From assembly GCA_902806595.1 (NCBI GenBank), contig CADCXC010000008.1:372001-436000 (forward strand): a stretch of 64,000 bases of DNA, read 5' to 3'. The DNA is from Pyrenopolyporus hunteri (taxonomy: Eukaryota; Ascomycota; Sordariomycetes; Xylariales; Hypoxylaceae). Below the pieces are notes generated by a model. It searched no databases. It was not told the origin of the DNA and saw only the letters and a list, made by a program, of their open reading frames with translations. Made by a program: the position numbers and the translations under genes. This document shows positions 1-11,953 of this stretch, in pieces; the stretch's first letter is position 1; each line of letters starts with the position of its first letter.

Positions 1-868
1 TATGCTCTTATTATTGATAATATGAGGATAATATGCTTCGAGTTGCCGGTGATCGTGTCTGATCGCGTTCAGAAGAGGACCTTGCGCTGCTCTGGTAGTT
101 GAAAACGAGCGGGTAGGCAGTAATGGCCATCGTGCCCTTCGCGGAATGGGGACTATGTTTTGGTACCGAAGCATTCTTGATTCCGGGTAACCGTTCACCT
201 TTTCGAGTTGAGCTGAGGATGGCGAGCCTCTTGCGTAGGTACCTAGGTAGGCAGATTCAAGAGACGGATTAATGATTATAGGATTCTCGTCGACTCCCAA
301 CCATCCTTATGTGTCTGGCGCTTTTCAATTATTACGTCTAAATTAAACAGGAATCGCTACGACGATGATATAACGATACCTATACGAATACGTCATGATA
401 AAGCGTTGACATAACCACTTAGCTACCTACTTACTTACCTACCCCTTAGGTACTCTCTAATTATTTGACCATGAGGTAGATTCGTTGGTCCATTAAATTT
501 CTTCTTAATTCTCGGCTATGAATTCCACTTACTTTTCTCGATTCTATTGTAAAACTTAGATTCCTCCTTGGCTTTTTAGTTGGATTGCACTTTTATCTGG
601 TTGGGGTGTTGACGTTCTCGAGGTTGTCCGCGTCCGGTCGGTTAGTTTAGCTACGAATGTAATGGTGAGGTATGCGCTATATGCGGTTGGATTATAGCGG
701 CTTCTAGTGCGGTATGCCCTGTTTTTATAGTGTACGGATAGGGGGTAGAGTTGGTCGGCTTGGCCACTGTAGAAGATGCCGATACCCCCCCCCGATAATC
801 GTTAAGCCGCTATAATCGTAGCGGGTTAGGGCGCCGCAGAAGGGTGCCATACACGAATGAATTAGGTA
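1..868. other. Intergenic, no gene seen
   Basis: No reading frame here resembles a protein. The stretch holds TAGGTACCTAGGTAGG-type palindromic repeats near 236-256, alternating ACCTACTTACTTACCTACC near 421-443 and a C-run near 785. It ends at the first inverted-repeat element. Nothing else is supported. Confidence 0.6.
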
Positions 869-1753
869 CAAATCGAGTCTAATAAGTTTCCGGACGGTCC
901 TAATCCATATACGTTTATATTTAAACATTAATAACTCAACCATTTCTAAATTAAATAAGATGAAATTTTATATATAAATACTTATAAATATTTTAAATAT
1001 AAATATAATTTTTTCAAATTTTTAAAACGTATATTTATAATATTATAAAATAATTAATATTTTATTTTTAATAATAAAATTTTAATCTAAAATAATTTTT
1101 AATTTAATACTTTATATATATAATTATAATTATAATAAAATTATATAAAATTTAAGGTTTTTATTAATATAGTTTTTATTATTTAAAAGTTAATAATAAA
1201 TATTTAAAAATAAATTTAAAAAACTTTTATAAATATTATAATATCGTATAAATTTAAGTAAATCATTTTTAAAATTTTATTTTTAAACGTAAAATAAACC
1301 TTTAAATATAATATTAAAATTTCCCGGCGAAAAGTGGAAAATTCGTTAAAATAAAAATGAAAAGTAAAAATAATATTAAAATATAATATATATTTAATAT
1401 TTTATTAAAAATATAAAACGTTAATGAAAATCTTCGAAATTTTATATTTAAACTTTTCAATAATTATATTAAATTATAAACATTTTTAATTCTTTTAAAA
1501 TAAGTTATTACGGTTATTATTTACGGTGTAAAATATTATATATTTTATTATTAAAAATAAAACGTTAATTATTTTATAATATTATAAATATACGTTTTAA
1601 AAATTTGAAAAAATTATATTTATGTTTAAAATATTTATAAATACTTATATATAAAATTTCATCTTATTTAATTTAAAAATGATTGAGTTATTAATGTTTA
1701 AATATAAACGTATATGGATTAAAACCGTCCGGAAACTTATTAGACCCGATTTG
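869..1753. mobile_element. Non-autonomous TIR element, RIP-mutated
   Basis: The left arm 869-1080 and right arm 1542-1753 are inverted copies of 212 nt each, with no length difference that I could find. The outer ends read CAAATC(G/A)GGTCT-like followed by AATAAGTTTCCGGACGG. Both ends are flanked by TA (867-868 and 1754-1755), which fits a Tc1/mariner-type target-site duplication. The differences I saw between arms are all transitions (for example GAGTCT against GGGTCT, AATATT against AACGTT), as expected from RIP. The 885-nt element has no coding capacity and its centre is almost pure A+T. It is either a long-TIR MITE or a transposon that lost its transposase; the sequence alone cannot say which. 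Confidence 0.85.
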
Positions 1754-3169
1754 TACAGTGGCGACCTGATTGCTCTAACCATTCGCCGCAAGGCACGAGA
1801 TGAATTTAAATCACAGGCGATTTGAATTACTGGGGAGCGCATCCTCGCTTGATTTTTTAATTCATATCAAGCACAGTAAAGTAGCTCAGCAGGCATCATT
1901 ACCACGATTACCACGATTACCGCGAAATCGGTTAGAATCATGAATTCGGCCTTGGAAATTATGGAAAAATCGAATAGATCTCGTGAACAGTAAGGTACAA
2001 CAATTAAGAGAAGGGTTTATTATTTTTGATTACCATTCTTACCTTATATCCAACGAGCCCCAACATACGCCTCACCACCTATGACCTCTTCTGATCCTGG
2101 TATACCAGACCTCGTCCTATCTTGCCAAATTCATGATAGCAATCTATGAGTTGTGCCACGATTGAGTTCCCCTATTAATGATAAGGCCCTGATTCGACCC
2201 CTGGTAGAGGCTTAGGAAAGGGGTAAGACCTGGGCGTCAGGCCGCTCTGCCACCTCGTGTTTTTAAGCGCACCGAAACCATCCAAGAACCAATTCATCAG
2301 TCGAGCTAGGCCGGCCTCTCTTATATTGATTTGCCCGCCAACCTGAGACTCCGATGCCTGTTCATCATGTGGCGTCCGCGAGTATGAAAGTATTGGTAGC
2401 GAACCGTCTACGCCTGCTCTAAGTAGGTACCTACCTATCCCCGTCGTCGACATGGATGACGCCGTATTGGGTTTCCGGAATATGTTACACCTTCCGCTGG
2501 TTTCATGAACCATTATATGTATGGTAGGGAGTAACTATTACTGCCAAAATGTTGTATTACGTGGGTGCGGTGCAGGGTATGTAACTTATATATACTTACC
2601 CGGCGCCTTCTTTCAGTAACTAGACGTACGATAAGTGGTCATGGACCTTCTTTTATATCGTAAGGTAAGTTTATGTCGAGGAACTATTTCGCGGTAGTCT
2701 AGCAAGAACGAGTCTTACGGCACGAGGCGTACCCTGTGATCGATGTCTATTGCCACTAGATCCAGAGAACATTCAATCCTATTCGCCTTTTCTACTACCT
2801 AAAATTCCTACCTTGGGAGAAAAAAGGAAGATTCTAGGAGGTAAATCAAAGTTTTCATATCTCTATCCCATGAAACCCTCTATTGTTCTAGCGCATTTTA
2901 TTAAATTGTTGAGTTGACCGTTCCGGATATAGTAGACGAGACGATCCAGTGTATCACACGAACGGATTGGCACTCGACATTGAGAAATCCAGAATCAAGG
3001 CAATTAACAAGGGAAATCGCTCGACTGAGGTCTGAATTGAGAGCCTAGCCCTAATAGGCGCTCTTGATCTTGGCCAGAATAGTATGATGACGGAGTAAGT
3101 AAAAATTATTGCGAAAGGCTTTGGGGTCAGGAGTGTTTAAGGGGCCGCTGCTGATCTGGAAACAGGATA
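1754..3169. other. Intergenic, no convincing gene
   Basis: A 112-codon frame on the minus strand (2175-2513) has no recognised motif, and its end overlaps a tRNA-like stretch listed separately. The rest contains a TAGGTACCTACC repeat near 2423-2437 and scattered A/T runs. Upstream regulatory sequence of the Gag-like gene should lie within the last few hundred bases. Confidence 0.5.
2185..2258 (-). ncRNA. tRNA-like fossil with A-box and B-box
   Basis: On the minus strand an A-box-like TGGCAGAGCGGC (2252-2241) is followed by a B-box-like GGGTCGAATCAGG (2200-2188). This is the order and rough spacing of an internal RNA polymerase III promoter with a long variable region. The T-stem does not close and no good acceptor stem is visible, so this is not a working tRNA. 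It may be a tRNA pseudogene or the head of a tRNA-derived SINE. Low certainty. Confidence 0.3.
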
Positions 3170-4574
3170 ATGAATAGTAATAAAAGCGCATCCCTCAGAC
3201 CAGAGGACGTCGGATACTTCAATCCTTCTCGCGAAGATCCTAACAATACTGGTATCGTCTCCGTCGGCGGCTGCACGATCTTTACAGACGTTTTCATATT
3301 CACGGCCCGTCTCAGGGATCTTGCTGCCACCCATGGAGAACAAAATATCAAGGCAGTGTGGACTCATTGTCTTCAGGAAACAGCGATGGCTTGGCACTTA
3401 ATGGAACTCACTGATTTGGAGAGACAATCCCTACGTATTTTTAACCTCGACTGGACTATTCGTCGACTTATCGTTGCCTTTCGAGGGTGTCAAAGCAAGG
3501 CATTGCAGAGGCTAAAGTCTGCCTCCTTTACCATGTCGGACATGGCAAAAGGCAAGGGGCTTAGGCCTTTCGTTTTAGGTGTCATACGAGATGCTAGAGT
3601 CTGCGACCTACCACTCAAGATTCAATTGCTATATGCCTTCGAGGCACTCGATGCTGAAATCCAGTCCCACCTTCCAAAACCTATAGATAACACAACACTC
3701 GGGTGCTTCCTTAAGCAAATTGACGATCGAGAGAGCGTCCTCCTAGCGAAATCTAGAAAGTTGTATATTCCTCCGAGCCCTCGGCAGGCGCCTTATATAA
3801 GTGCGGTTACTGCCTATCCCAGCGCTTTGAGTGATTCACGAACCTCGCGTGGCCAGCAGAGTTACTGTCAGCCACGACGGAATGATACCATCCAGAAGAA
3901 TATTCTCAGCCCTCCCCAGAACCTCACGCCACACGGCCTCCATACTCCCTTCGTTGATTTCCCGAGTCGATTCTCCTCACCGCGAGCCATTAATAATCCG
4001 CGGGGAGTTGGATCTGGTCATTTCAGGACCAACACAGCCAAATACGGGGGGTTAACTGTGTTTTCTAAAAGGAGTCCGGGTGTTTCCGGGCCGTTCCGTG
4101 CACAGAGTGGCTCCTACGGCGCGCCAAAGTCTAGTCCAATGAATATTCAAGTCCGACACTCTCTTTGCGAGGTAACCTCATCGTTTCGTAACGGAAGTTC
4201 TGCCTGTTACCGCGGAGGATATGTAGAAATTACTACAAGATCTCAAGGTACGCTACACCGTAGCCCATAATTGACTTGAAATAGATTGCCTAATGGCCGC
4301 ACTAGGTTCCCCAGGCCTAGACTTGATCCAAGAAGTGTCAGATGATAGCCGGAGTGATCATGCTGAGGATAGCAGTGATGATGACAGCGATGGTTGTGGT
4401 GACTACGAAGATTATGACCCCGACGATGACTATGGTAGCCACGATGGCTCCGGTGGCTACGACGACTACGAGGGTTGTGACGACCATGACGACTATGACG
4501 ACCATAGCGACTATGACGACCAGGACGGTTATAGCAGCTACGATGACTATAGCAGCTGTGACGACTATGACTAA
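3170..4574 (+). CDS. Gag-like protein with acidic Asp/Tyr-rich tail
   Basis: Exon 1 is 3170-4247 and exon 2 is 4306-4574; the proposed 58-nt intron (GTACGC...CTAG) has a CTAAT-like branch site. Splicing joins GGT across the junction and keeps frame. Residues about 30-200 resemble the capsid part of fungal Ty3/gypsy Gag proteins, with a pattern like WTHCLQETAMAWH followed by LTDLERQSLR. A Ser/Arg/Pro-rich middle follows. Exon 2 encodes a strongly acidic tail made of DDY, DDH and SYDD repeats. No protease, reverse transcriptase, integrase or zinc knuckle is visible nearby, and the frame is free of RIP-like stops. It could be a retroelement remnant or a captured Gag gene. Without the splice, exon 1 would end at 4270 and give 366 residues. 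Confidence 0.55.
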
Positions 4575-5166
4575 ACTAGTATCTAGCTTGGTGATTATCA
4601 TAATTGCCGATTTATTATTTTGTTAACCCGCCTCCGTTTCACGACCTCACGCAGAAACTTTCCAGGATTCAGCTTCGTGTTAGCTCTTCAAAATCTGAAC
4701 TGGGTTCGCAGTCACTAAAGCCCCTAGATACTTTCGCGTGGCCGAATGATTGGGAGTATGTGTTAAGGTGGATATGGCAGGTTCCTTCGACGAGGAAAAG
4801 ATTAAGACGTCTCTGTACATGCCTAGGTATATTTAAGTCATGAATAGCAGTATCTGGTACAGTAAAATAACCACGAGCACCTGGCTGCGGCTAGAGGCGG
4901 AAATATATCCGTAAATAGGAGGTGTTCCAGTGTTAATACGCGGACCACGGTCCACCGGGTTTACTATACCAGATCTTGCGTCACTCACGATGAATTTGCT
5001 TATGAGTGTGTGAAGCCGATGGGTTATTAGATGGCAGAGCTAGGAGACAAGAGTCAATGCTATTATGAATTACAGCCTTCAACCTCTTCCGACTCGCACC
5101 TGGGTCTATAGAATGTGAAATCCCGTAAAATCTACATGGTATCTCTCCGACATGCCGCGTCTCGAT
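4575..5166. other. Intergenic between Gag-like gene and GNAT gene
   Basis: This is the 3' side of both flanking genes, which converge. A 79-codon frame (4604-4843) shows no motif. No repeat or RNA gene is evident. Confidence 0.5.
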
Positions 5167-5739
5167 TCAATTCAATCCTTTCAACTCTTCTCTAAGCAAG
5201 CTGTACGTCATCTGGTCGATGATCTCGCCCTTCTTACAAATGGCCTTCCTCCTTACTCCTTCGATAGAATAACCTGCTCGCTCCAAGACCTTCATACTAG
5301 CAGCATTACCCCCGAACACGCGGGCTTCGAGCCTGAAGATGTCTGGGAACTCCTCGAAGGCCCAGGCGGAGAAGGCCTTGGCGGCGGTTGTCGCGATGCC
5401 CTTTCCCCAGTAGTCCTTCCCGATCCAGTAGCCGAGCTCCCAGGTACGATACTCGACATCGGAGCCGGGTTTGAGCCCGATACTGCCGATGAAATGGCCG
5501 TCTAGGGAGTAGATACCGAAGTCGACCATGGGCTTATTCTTCAAGGCCTGGTCAATCCAGCTGTGCGCGTTGTCTATCGTGTAGGGGAAGGGAAAGGAGT
5601 CGCGCATGTATCTCACGATCTCCCAGAGGTTCGCAGCCGCTGCCATAGCCTCCGCATCGTCTCGCGAGTACGCGCGTATGAAGCATTTGTCAGTTACCAC
5701 GATGGGCGAGGGTAACGACTCGGAGTTGGCTTCCGCCAT
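5167..5739 (-). CDS. GNAT family N-acetyltransferase (RimJ/RimL type)
   Basis: Intronless frame of 190 residues. It should transfer an acetyl group from acetyl-CoA to an amine; the substrate cannot be told from sequence. The Acetyltransf_3 arrangement is visible: an N-terminal strand (CFIRAYSRDDAEAM), a middle HFIGSIGLKPG strand, then the acetyl-CoA motif A region ELGYWIGKDYWGKGIAT with its GKG turn, and the late FGGNAASMKVLERAGY motif typical of RimJ/RimL relatives. Length is normal for the family. The start at 5739 has a strong context (CTCACCATGG). It is convergent with the Gag-like gene. No signal peptide is seen, so it is probably cytosolic. Confidence 0.93.
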   Translation of the reverse strand: MAEANSESLPSPIVVTDKCFIRAYSRDDAEAMAAAANLWEIVRYMRDSFPFPYTIDNAHSWIDQALKNKPMVDFGIYSLDGHFIGSIGLKPGSDVEYRTWELGYWIGKDYWGKGIATTAAKAFSAWAFEEFPDIFRLEARVFGGNAASMKVLERAGYSIEGVRRKAICKKGEIIDQMTYSLLREELKGLN

Positions 5740-7832
5740 GGTGAGCTGTGGGTAGTTGGCGGACCGGGCGTTGCTAGCGACTGAATTGAATAGAAGTGTC
5801 TATAGCGCATACGTTAATCGTATCCGGGCGAGGATGTGATGCTTATAATAGCGTAACTATACCGATGTCGGGGGTAGAAAGAGGCAGGCTGTTGAGTAAT
5901 ACCGTGATTCATACCTGCTGTCAGCTTTGATATATATATATATACTACGTATATATATAGGACGATTACGACCCCTGCACATTTCTCATTCTTCGTAGCA
6001 TCTATCTTACTATGGTATAACAGCATAGGCTACCCCGAATCTTCGCATTTAACCCTACATCTAAAGCTGAAATGGCACCATGACCATGGCTATCCAATGA
6101 ACGGCGACATGAGAAGGTCTATTTGTGGTAAGAAAGATTTTTTCAATTCCAAGATATTATTTCGTAGGACCGCCGACAATCGACGGCGACTCGGGAAAGG
6201 GGGTTTTCATGAGTCGCCAACACTTCAGGAACGCGCTTAGTGTGAGCTTCGTTGTCTATAGGTAGGTATATATACGCATACCTCGGCGGCCATTATCCGA
6301 ATTAAACATGGTTAGACGCGAGATGATGGGTTTATGAGACGTAAGTTGGCTGGTAGTAAGCAGTATACTCTAGCATTGGGTTGCGAAGATAACTCTGCAA
6401 GACGCGAATTCAGTGAGGTGCACGATGATGGATCCCCTTTTCTGGCGGAGGGGGAGGGGCCACGCACACGCTAAATTATAGTGAGCTCTAGCGAGCTATA
6501 GCGCACGCACCCCCTGGGTTACGCTATAAATTCACTACAAACACGGGAACTCACAGCGTCAAGACCATTATAGTGTTTTATAATAACTCCAGCGTGTGTG
6601 ATGTGCTGTTATATTTACGATGGAATACCTAAAGTACACGCTATAAATCCAAGAAGTCTGAGAGAGAATTTAGGTAGATTCTCTTCTAGGATACCTGTGG
6701 GTTTTCGTAACCGGAGCCTTTACCATTTCATATAGCTTATAGAAGTGACCACATCTTGTTATTAAGAGAATAGGGAAATATCAACATGGAAGCCTACCTA
6801 CCTAGTAAAGGGGACTGGAGCTGTGAGACGTAATGAATAAAATGGAGGCGTATGCGCTTAGCAGGGGTTAGGATCCCCTCCCCCTCCCCGCGATCCTGTT
6901 CAGTTATCCGGTAGAGCGCTGTTGTAATCCCTTTAGCGCCGTTGTTGAGCCTATCGTTAAGCCTATCGTTATGCAGTGGGAGGGCGAGGGCATCCCCCCA
7001 ACCGTAATCCTGTATGCACTGCTACCCCTGGACATGCTACGACCTTTTCCCTTTGCTGGGATGCGAAAAGGAGCGATGAATTGTGACCAAGCTGACAGCG
7101 CTTTCGGCGTGGGTAATCCGGCGACGATGGGGTTTCCGGCGATTATATACCACCCTGAATACTCCGGACCAGGGCATCTAAGATAGCTCGTTTGGTCGTA
7201 AGTAATTTGAAGCTAAACACTCGCGTATTAGCGATAGTTATCTCTTGCATACGTATATAGGTATATACCTACCTATATACTAGATATATAGGTAGGTACT
7301 ATGTATTTACCACATAGCTAGGGGCTTACCTATATCAGGTACACGGCACGTTGGGTTGGTTTTAGTTGTGAGTGGTTGCTGAGAACGTGGGCTGCCTCAG
7401 TGCTATCACCGCCTCTATGTAGATACCCCCGCGCGTTGTCGCCTATCAGCCCTACAGCCAGCCTTGCTACAACAGAGCCCACCCCTATATTCGGTACATA
7501 ACCCAAAGAGACAACTCCGATGTTAACCCCCAAACCTCCTCATTCTGCCTTGCACACCCTGCCTTAACCTGGTATTTGGAACCTTGGTTGAACATATTAT
7601 CACAGCCTATAAAACGAATAGAAAGATGCCGACTATGCCTCACCAGACAGCCTTGTTTACCTACCTAGGTAGGTAGTTACGTAGTTATGCTTCATCGAAC
7701 CTTATGCATAATAAGCGCACGAGGCAATATATGGATATATATATTCGGACTCTTAATCCCAAGTCATCTCCGTATAACTCTTTTATCATTGCCTTGCATG
7801 ATAATACCTCGACTTCGAATAAACCATCAGCC
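5740..7832. other. Intergenic, about 2.1 kb, no convincing gene
   Basis: The stretch holds an alternating (TA)n tract near 5930-5960, a set of imperfect CGCTATA/ATTATAGTG inverted motifs at about 6470-6650, and TATAGGTATATACCTACC-type repeats at 7252-7335. A TACCTACCTAGGTAGGTAG palindrome lies at 7657-7676. Small frames here (for example 6971-7186) have no recognisable content. The last few hundred bases are the likely promoter and leader of the ankyrin-type gene. Confidence 0.5.
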
Positions 7833-8963
7833 ATGGATAGGGGTCCGATTACACCAGGGTGTTACTACCATACCACCACGGAATTGGCCGAGAGTCATAT
7901 CTCCGTACACGACTTCTTTTCAAAGACTCTCAAGCATCTCGGCCCTACCAGTGCTCGCGTATGTCACCCAGAAGATGTAAACCCGGTGGACCACAGGCTG
8001 GGACACTTGTCCTGGGCGGGCAAGTTTGGACTCGTCGCCGCCGCGATTAACTTGTGCGAGTCCGACGCCTTGGCGGAGTCTGTTGACGGTACGTTATCGT
8101 AATCCCTTTTTCGTTGCTGTCCTACAACTTGAGCGCGGTCCGCTAACTGTAAACCCCCGAGTACAGTGGAAGAACTGGTGCCCCTATTTGTAGCCTGCAC
8201 TTCCGCATCCCAGACCCTAGAGTCAATTCAGGCATTAGACAGCCAAAACGTCTTGAAATCGCCCCTTTTCCGCCAGGCTCTCATCGTCACCGCCTTAAAG
8301 AGCGGGAATGACTCACTCACCCAGGCGCTGATCAAGCACATCCCGACAACCCCGCCGCCACCAGAGAGCTGCGTGTTCAGACTGAATATATCGCCTATTG
8401 GCCTAGGGAACATATCGGCCGGCGTATTAACCGCTCTCGTGACGACGGGGTGGGCGCTACCATCGAGGGAAATGGCCCTTTCGGCGTCGACTAGCAGGAA
8501 CGGGCCGGATGGCGTAGCTTTGCTAAACGCCATTATCGCGGCTGGCCTTGATATGCACGACTCCCTGCTAGGCAAAACCAAACTCACGTCCCTCGCGCTC
8601 ATTTACGGCGAGCCGGAGGTTCTAGAGCGCCTGTTTGAGATCTATTCCGTCGTTCCGAACGACGACATGCTCATACAGGCTGTTGAGCTCCGAAACGAGG
8701 GCGGCGTGGAAGTCCTGAGATGGTTGCTGGACACGTACGGTTTAGACGTGAATTACGTACGTCAGGGGAGAAGCCCTTTCGAGGTACACCCCGGCGCCGA
8801 TCCGAGGGAGAGGGCTGAGCGAGAGTATGAGATGCAGCAGACTGGAATCAGACCGAAGAATCCGAGGACGGCTTTGCACGCTACGAAGATCAGGGGGAAC
8901 ACCGAGGCCTACAATTTCCTGTTGAGCAGAGGAGCATTGGACGACGCAGGAGACGAGCCGTGA
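7833..8963 (+). CDS. Ankyrin-repeat-like protein
   Basis: Exon 1 is 7833-8088 and exon 2 is 8167-8963, separated by a 78-nt intron (GTACGT...TACAG) with a good CTAAC branch site. The product is 350 residues. The start is the in-frame ATG in the context CAGCCATGG; an upstream in-frame ATG at 7704 is in poorer company. The C-terminal two thirds is a run of paired helices like degenerate ankyrin repeats, seen in LLNAIIAAGLDMHD, EVLRWLLDTYGLDVN and TALHATKIRGNTEAYNFLL. Such proteins act as binding scaffolds; no partner is evident. No signal peptide or membrane segment. It converges on the CH-domain gene downstream. Confidence 0.82.
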
Positions 8964-9803
8964 TTTACCTAGTAGGTAGGTGGGTATGCGATTGTAAATT
9001 GGTTCCGTTTAGCGTTACCTATATCCGGGTCTGGGCTATTCCATATGCCGAGTCATTAACTATTAATCTTGGGAAAATATCTACGTGAAGTGTGTTCGAA
9101 TCCGTGAACGTTGATTAAGCTGAGCCGGGGCGCAATACTGGATTCAAGACTTTAAGTGGTAAGCCTAGGAACTAGCTTAGGGGGTACTCGAGGGGTTAAT
9201 TTAGGGGCACAAGTACCTGGGTGGGTAGCTTAAGCATGTCCCTATTTAATTCTTCGAGCACACTAAACCCCCTACGATAGGTACCTGTCTACCTAAAATG
9301 ACGTACGGGATAACCCTACTCCTTTCCGCTCCCTTTCATGGGTTGCCGGCCTACTTTGTTTAATAGAACTTTGGATTTATAATCGCAACATAGATTTAGG
9401 CGGGTTGAATGAAGGCATTTTTTCCCAGATAGATTTTGTGCGTATTATTTAACTACCTAATATAAATTATACATACCTAATAGAACAAGTCCGAGAAACA
9501 CTTACGGGAGGCGGATAAATGAGGATGACTTCGTGATCCCCGGCGCGCGTTTCCGCTGTGTTCGTACTTTTCTGCCGGGACGGCTCACGTTTGAGTCGAC
9601 CCCATATCTCTCCACTTCCTTCCCAACATCTCCGTGATATCGACGGACAGGGCGCCAAAAGAGTAGTGTACTAATAGAGCGTAATACCACCATCCGTTAT
9701 GTATTCCCCTAGTGTCATTAAATACATCGATAGAAACTAGGGGAAGGCATTCGACTCCGCAGCGTCTTTTCCGTTCCTGATCAAAGAACCAATGTAGTCG
9801 CCC
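8964..9803. other. Intergenic between two convergent genes
   Basis: This is the shared 3' region of the ankyrin-type gene and the CH-domain gene. It contains short TACCTAGTAGGTAGG and AGGTACCTGTCTACC repeats (about 8967 and 9280) and an AT-rich segment near 9440-9480. Two overlapping 63-codon frames near 9467-9693 show no motif. Confidence 0.55.
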
Positions 9804-11953
9804 TCACGGCCCGGGTCTGCTCGGTAACGGCCTGGGCCCGACAATCTGTCTCCTACCTGCCCCTATGCCGGCGGATCCCTTATTCTGGTTGTCGCCGCCG
9901 GTATACCCGCTCCACTGGCTGACGTCCCACCGGCCATCAATCCCTCCCCCAATGCCGTCCACTCCATCGCCTGTTCTGATGGCCTTGGCTGTCTCCTTCT
10001 GCGCCTCCTCCCATTCGCGCTGCCTCTGGCGTTCCATCTCCATTTCCCGCTCTAGTAAAGACTTGCTAGCCCAGCCGCCGGCCTTCGTCTTGGCCTGCGA
10101 CTCGATACGCCGTCTGTCTTCGGCGTCGTGTTCCGCCGTAGCTCCGAGTTCTTGGGAGTACGTTTGTTGCGGGGGAGCAGGATTTGGCGCCGGATTAGCG
10201 GCGAGAAAGCGATCTACCCGGTTACCGTTGGAGTTTGGTGACGGAACAGGGAGGGGCCGTGTCGGCTGATTTGGGCCTGAACTACCGGTCGCCTGGTTCT
10301 TAACCCGGTCCGGAATTGGAAGCGGCCTACCCTCGCCAGTTCTTTGGGGCTTCATGGGGACAGGAGGCGGTACCTCCCCGGTGCGGTGTGGTTTAACTGG
10401 AGCCACCGGCACTCCGGGTACGGGGAGCGGGCGCGGAGGGGGTGGCGGAGTAATGTCTTGCTCGCGTTCTCTCTCCCGCTCGCGTTCTCGTCCTTGTTCC
10501 TGGCGTCGGTTCCATTGCGTGCTGAGGAATTCACGTTCGTCTCGTGGACGCCACGAGTCTTGGCGACTAGGCGGCCTTTCTTGCTTTTTCGGTCGACTGC
10601 GTGATCGCGCTCGGTTCTGCGAACGCCTTTGGCGCTCTTCCTCGTATTCTTGCTCTCGCCTCCTCGCCAATTCTAGTTCTTGCTCTAACTGTTTGATGCG
10701 TTCGCTGTATCCACCGCTCTTTTGCGGCGTGATACCGTGTTCTGCTTGGTATTGACTAAGGAACTGTCCTTGTAGCCGGGTGTCGTTCTGAGCCTTCGCG
10801 CGGCGGCGCTCCTCGGCAAGCCTCGCTTCGGCTTCTTCCTCCTCTCTCCGTCGTTTTTCTTCCGTCAACTTCCATTGGCGTTCCTCCTCCTCCCACCGGC
10901 GTTTCTCTTCTTCCGCTTTGCGTTTCTCTTCTAACCGTAGTCGCCTCGTTTCGTCCTCCCATCTCCGCTCCTCTTCTAATCGCGCCCGTTCATCCTCGGC
11001 TTCCAACTCTGCTTTGTGGACGCGCTCGTCTTCCTCCGCTTGTAGCCTCTGGCGTTCGGCTTCAGCCTCCTGGTCTTTGCGTTTGCGTTCCTTCTCGGCT
11101 AAGCTGGGGACGTGAGGACCCGCACTCGTGATCTGTCGACGTCCCCCAAATGATATGCCCAGATTACCTTGGCTCGCGCCGCCCATGTAGCCGTATTGCG
11201 CGATGTTCCACGCGGGGCTCGTAACCCCCTCGAGGTCCCTCTTGCTCCAGCTCGAGACGGATGGCGACCCTACTCGCTCGCTAGATGCGGTGGGGCTTTT
11301 GGTAGGACTCCAACGTCCCGAACCCGAGTCTCCCGTCTTCGCAGGGACTATACCGGACCGTGAGCCATAAGTGGAGGAATTGTTGCTAACATTGGACATC
11401 CCCCTATTTCGTGGCGTGGTTGGCCCCGTGCTCTGCGGGCTCATAGTGGAGCCTCTTGCTTTTGGTCCTATGGGGGATGGAAACGCGGAGGGGTTGACGG
11501 AATGCGCGGCGCGGGAGAAGGCGCCCAGGCATTGGAGGACCTGGGCGGGGTCTTTGCGCTCGTAGAGGTCGACGGTGAGGAATACATCGTGGTCTTGTAG
11601 ATTCAGCGGTGGGGATTGACAAGCACGGAGGAAGTGGGAGATATTCTCCATCTGGATAAACGGCATGGCGGATTGCTTGAATTTGACGCCCGGTGGACCG
11701 ACGGCCAGGTTGACGAGCCTTTGTGATAGGTCATCCATTAGTTGAAATTTCGGGAAGGGGACATGACGATATTTGCTTGAACATACTTGCATAAGGCGAC
11801 ACCATCCTTGAGTGCGTCGAGAAGATCGCCGGAAGGTAACCTATCGCCCAAGACACTCTCTATCCACGACCGGGCCTCGTTCGCGGCAGCCGGGGTGTAC
11901 TTCTCCAGGCGCAACTTGCGCAAGTCCTTATCCAAGGACGTTACCGACGCCAT
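9804..11953 (-). CDS. Calponin-homology domain protein with long coiled coil
   Basis: Exon 1 is 11953-11787 and exon 2 is 11718-9804. The 68-nt intron (GTATGT...CAAAG) interrupts the CH domain, and splicing restores the motif DGVALCKLVNLAVGPPG. Product 693 residues. Residues about 20-135 form one calponin/transgelin-type CH domain, including QMENISHFLRACQ, a hallmark of this actin-binding family. A Ser/Pro-rich stretch follows, then roughly 150 residues of Glu/Arg/Lys-rich heptads predicted to be coiled coil, then a proline-rich part with PPPPPRPLPVP and PVPMKPQRTGE that resembles SH3 ligands. It probably links actin to SH3 proteins in the cell cortex (inferred). It is much longer than yeast Scp1, with which it shares only the CH part. 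Divergent from the NDUFAF2-like gene. Confidence 0.92.

Noticed and set aside
2185..2258. Functional tRNA gene
   Set aside because: The T-stem and acceptor stem do not pair.
4338..4601. Minus-strand Val/Ile-rich frame that looks like a membrane protein
   Set aside because: It is the antisense reading of the Asp/Tyr repeat tract and has no start context or other support.
10354..10755. Long plus-strand frames (for example 133-134 codons) within 9865-11565
   Set aside because: They lie antisense to the CH-domain gene and arise from its Arg/Glu/Pro-rich codons; no motif is present.
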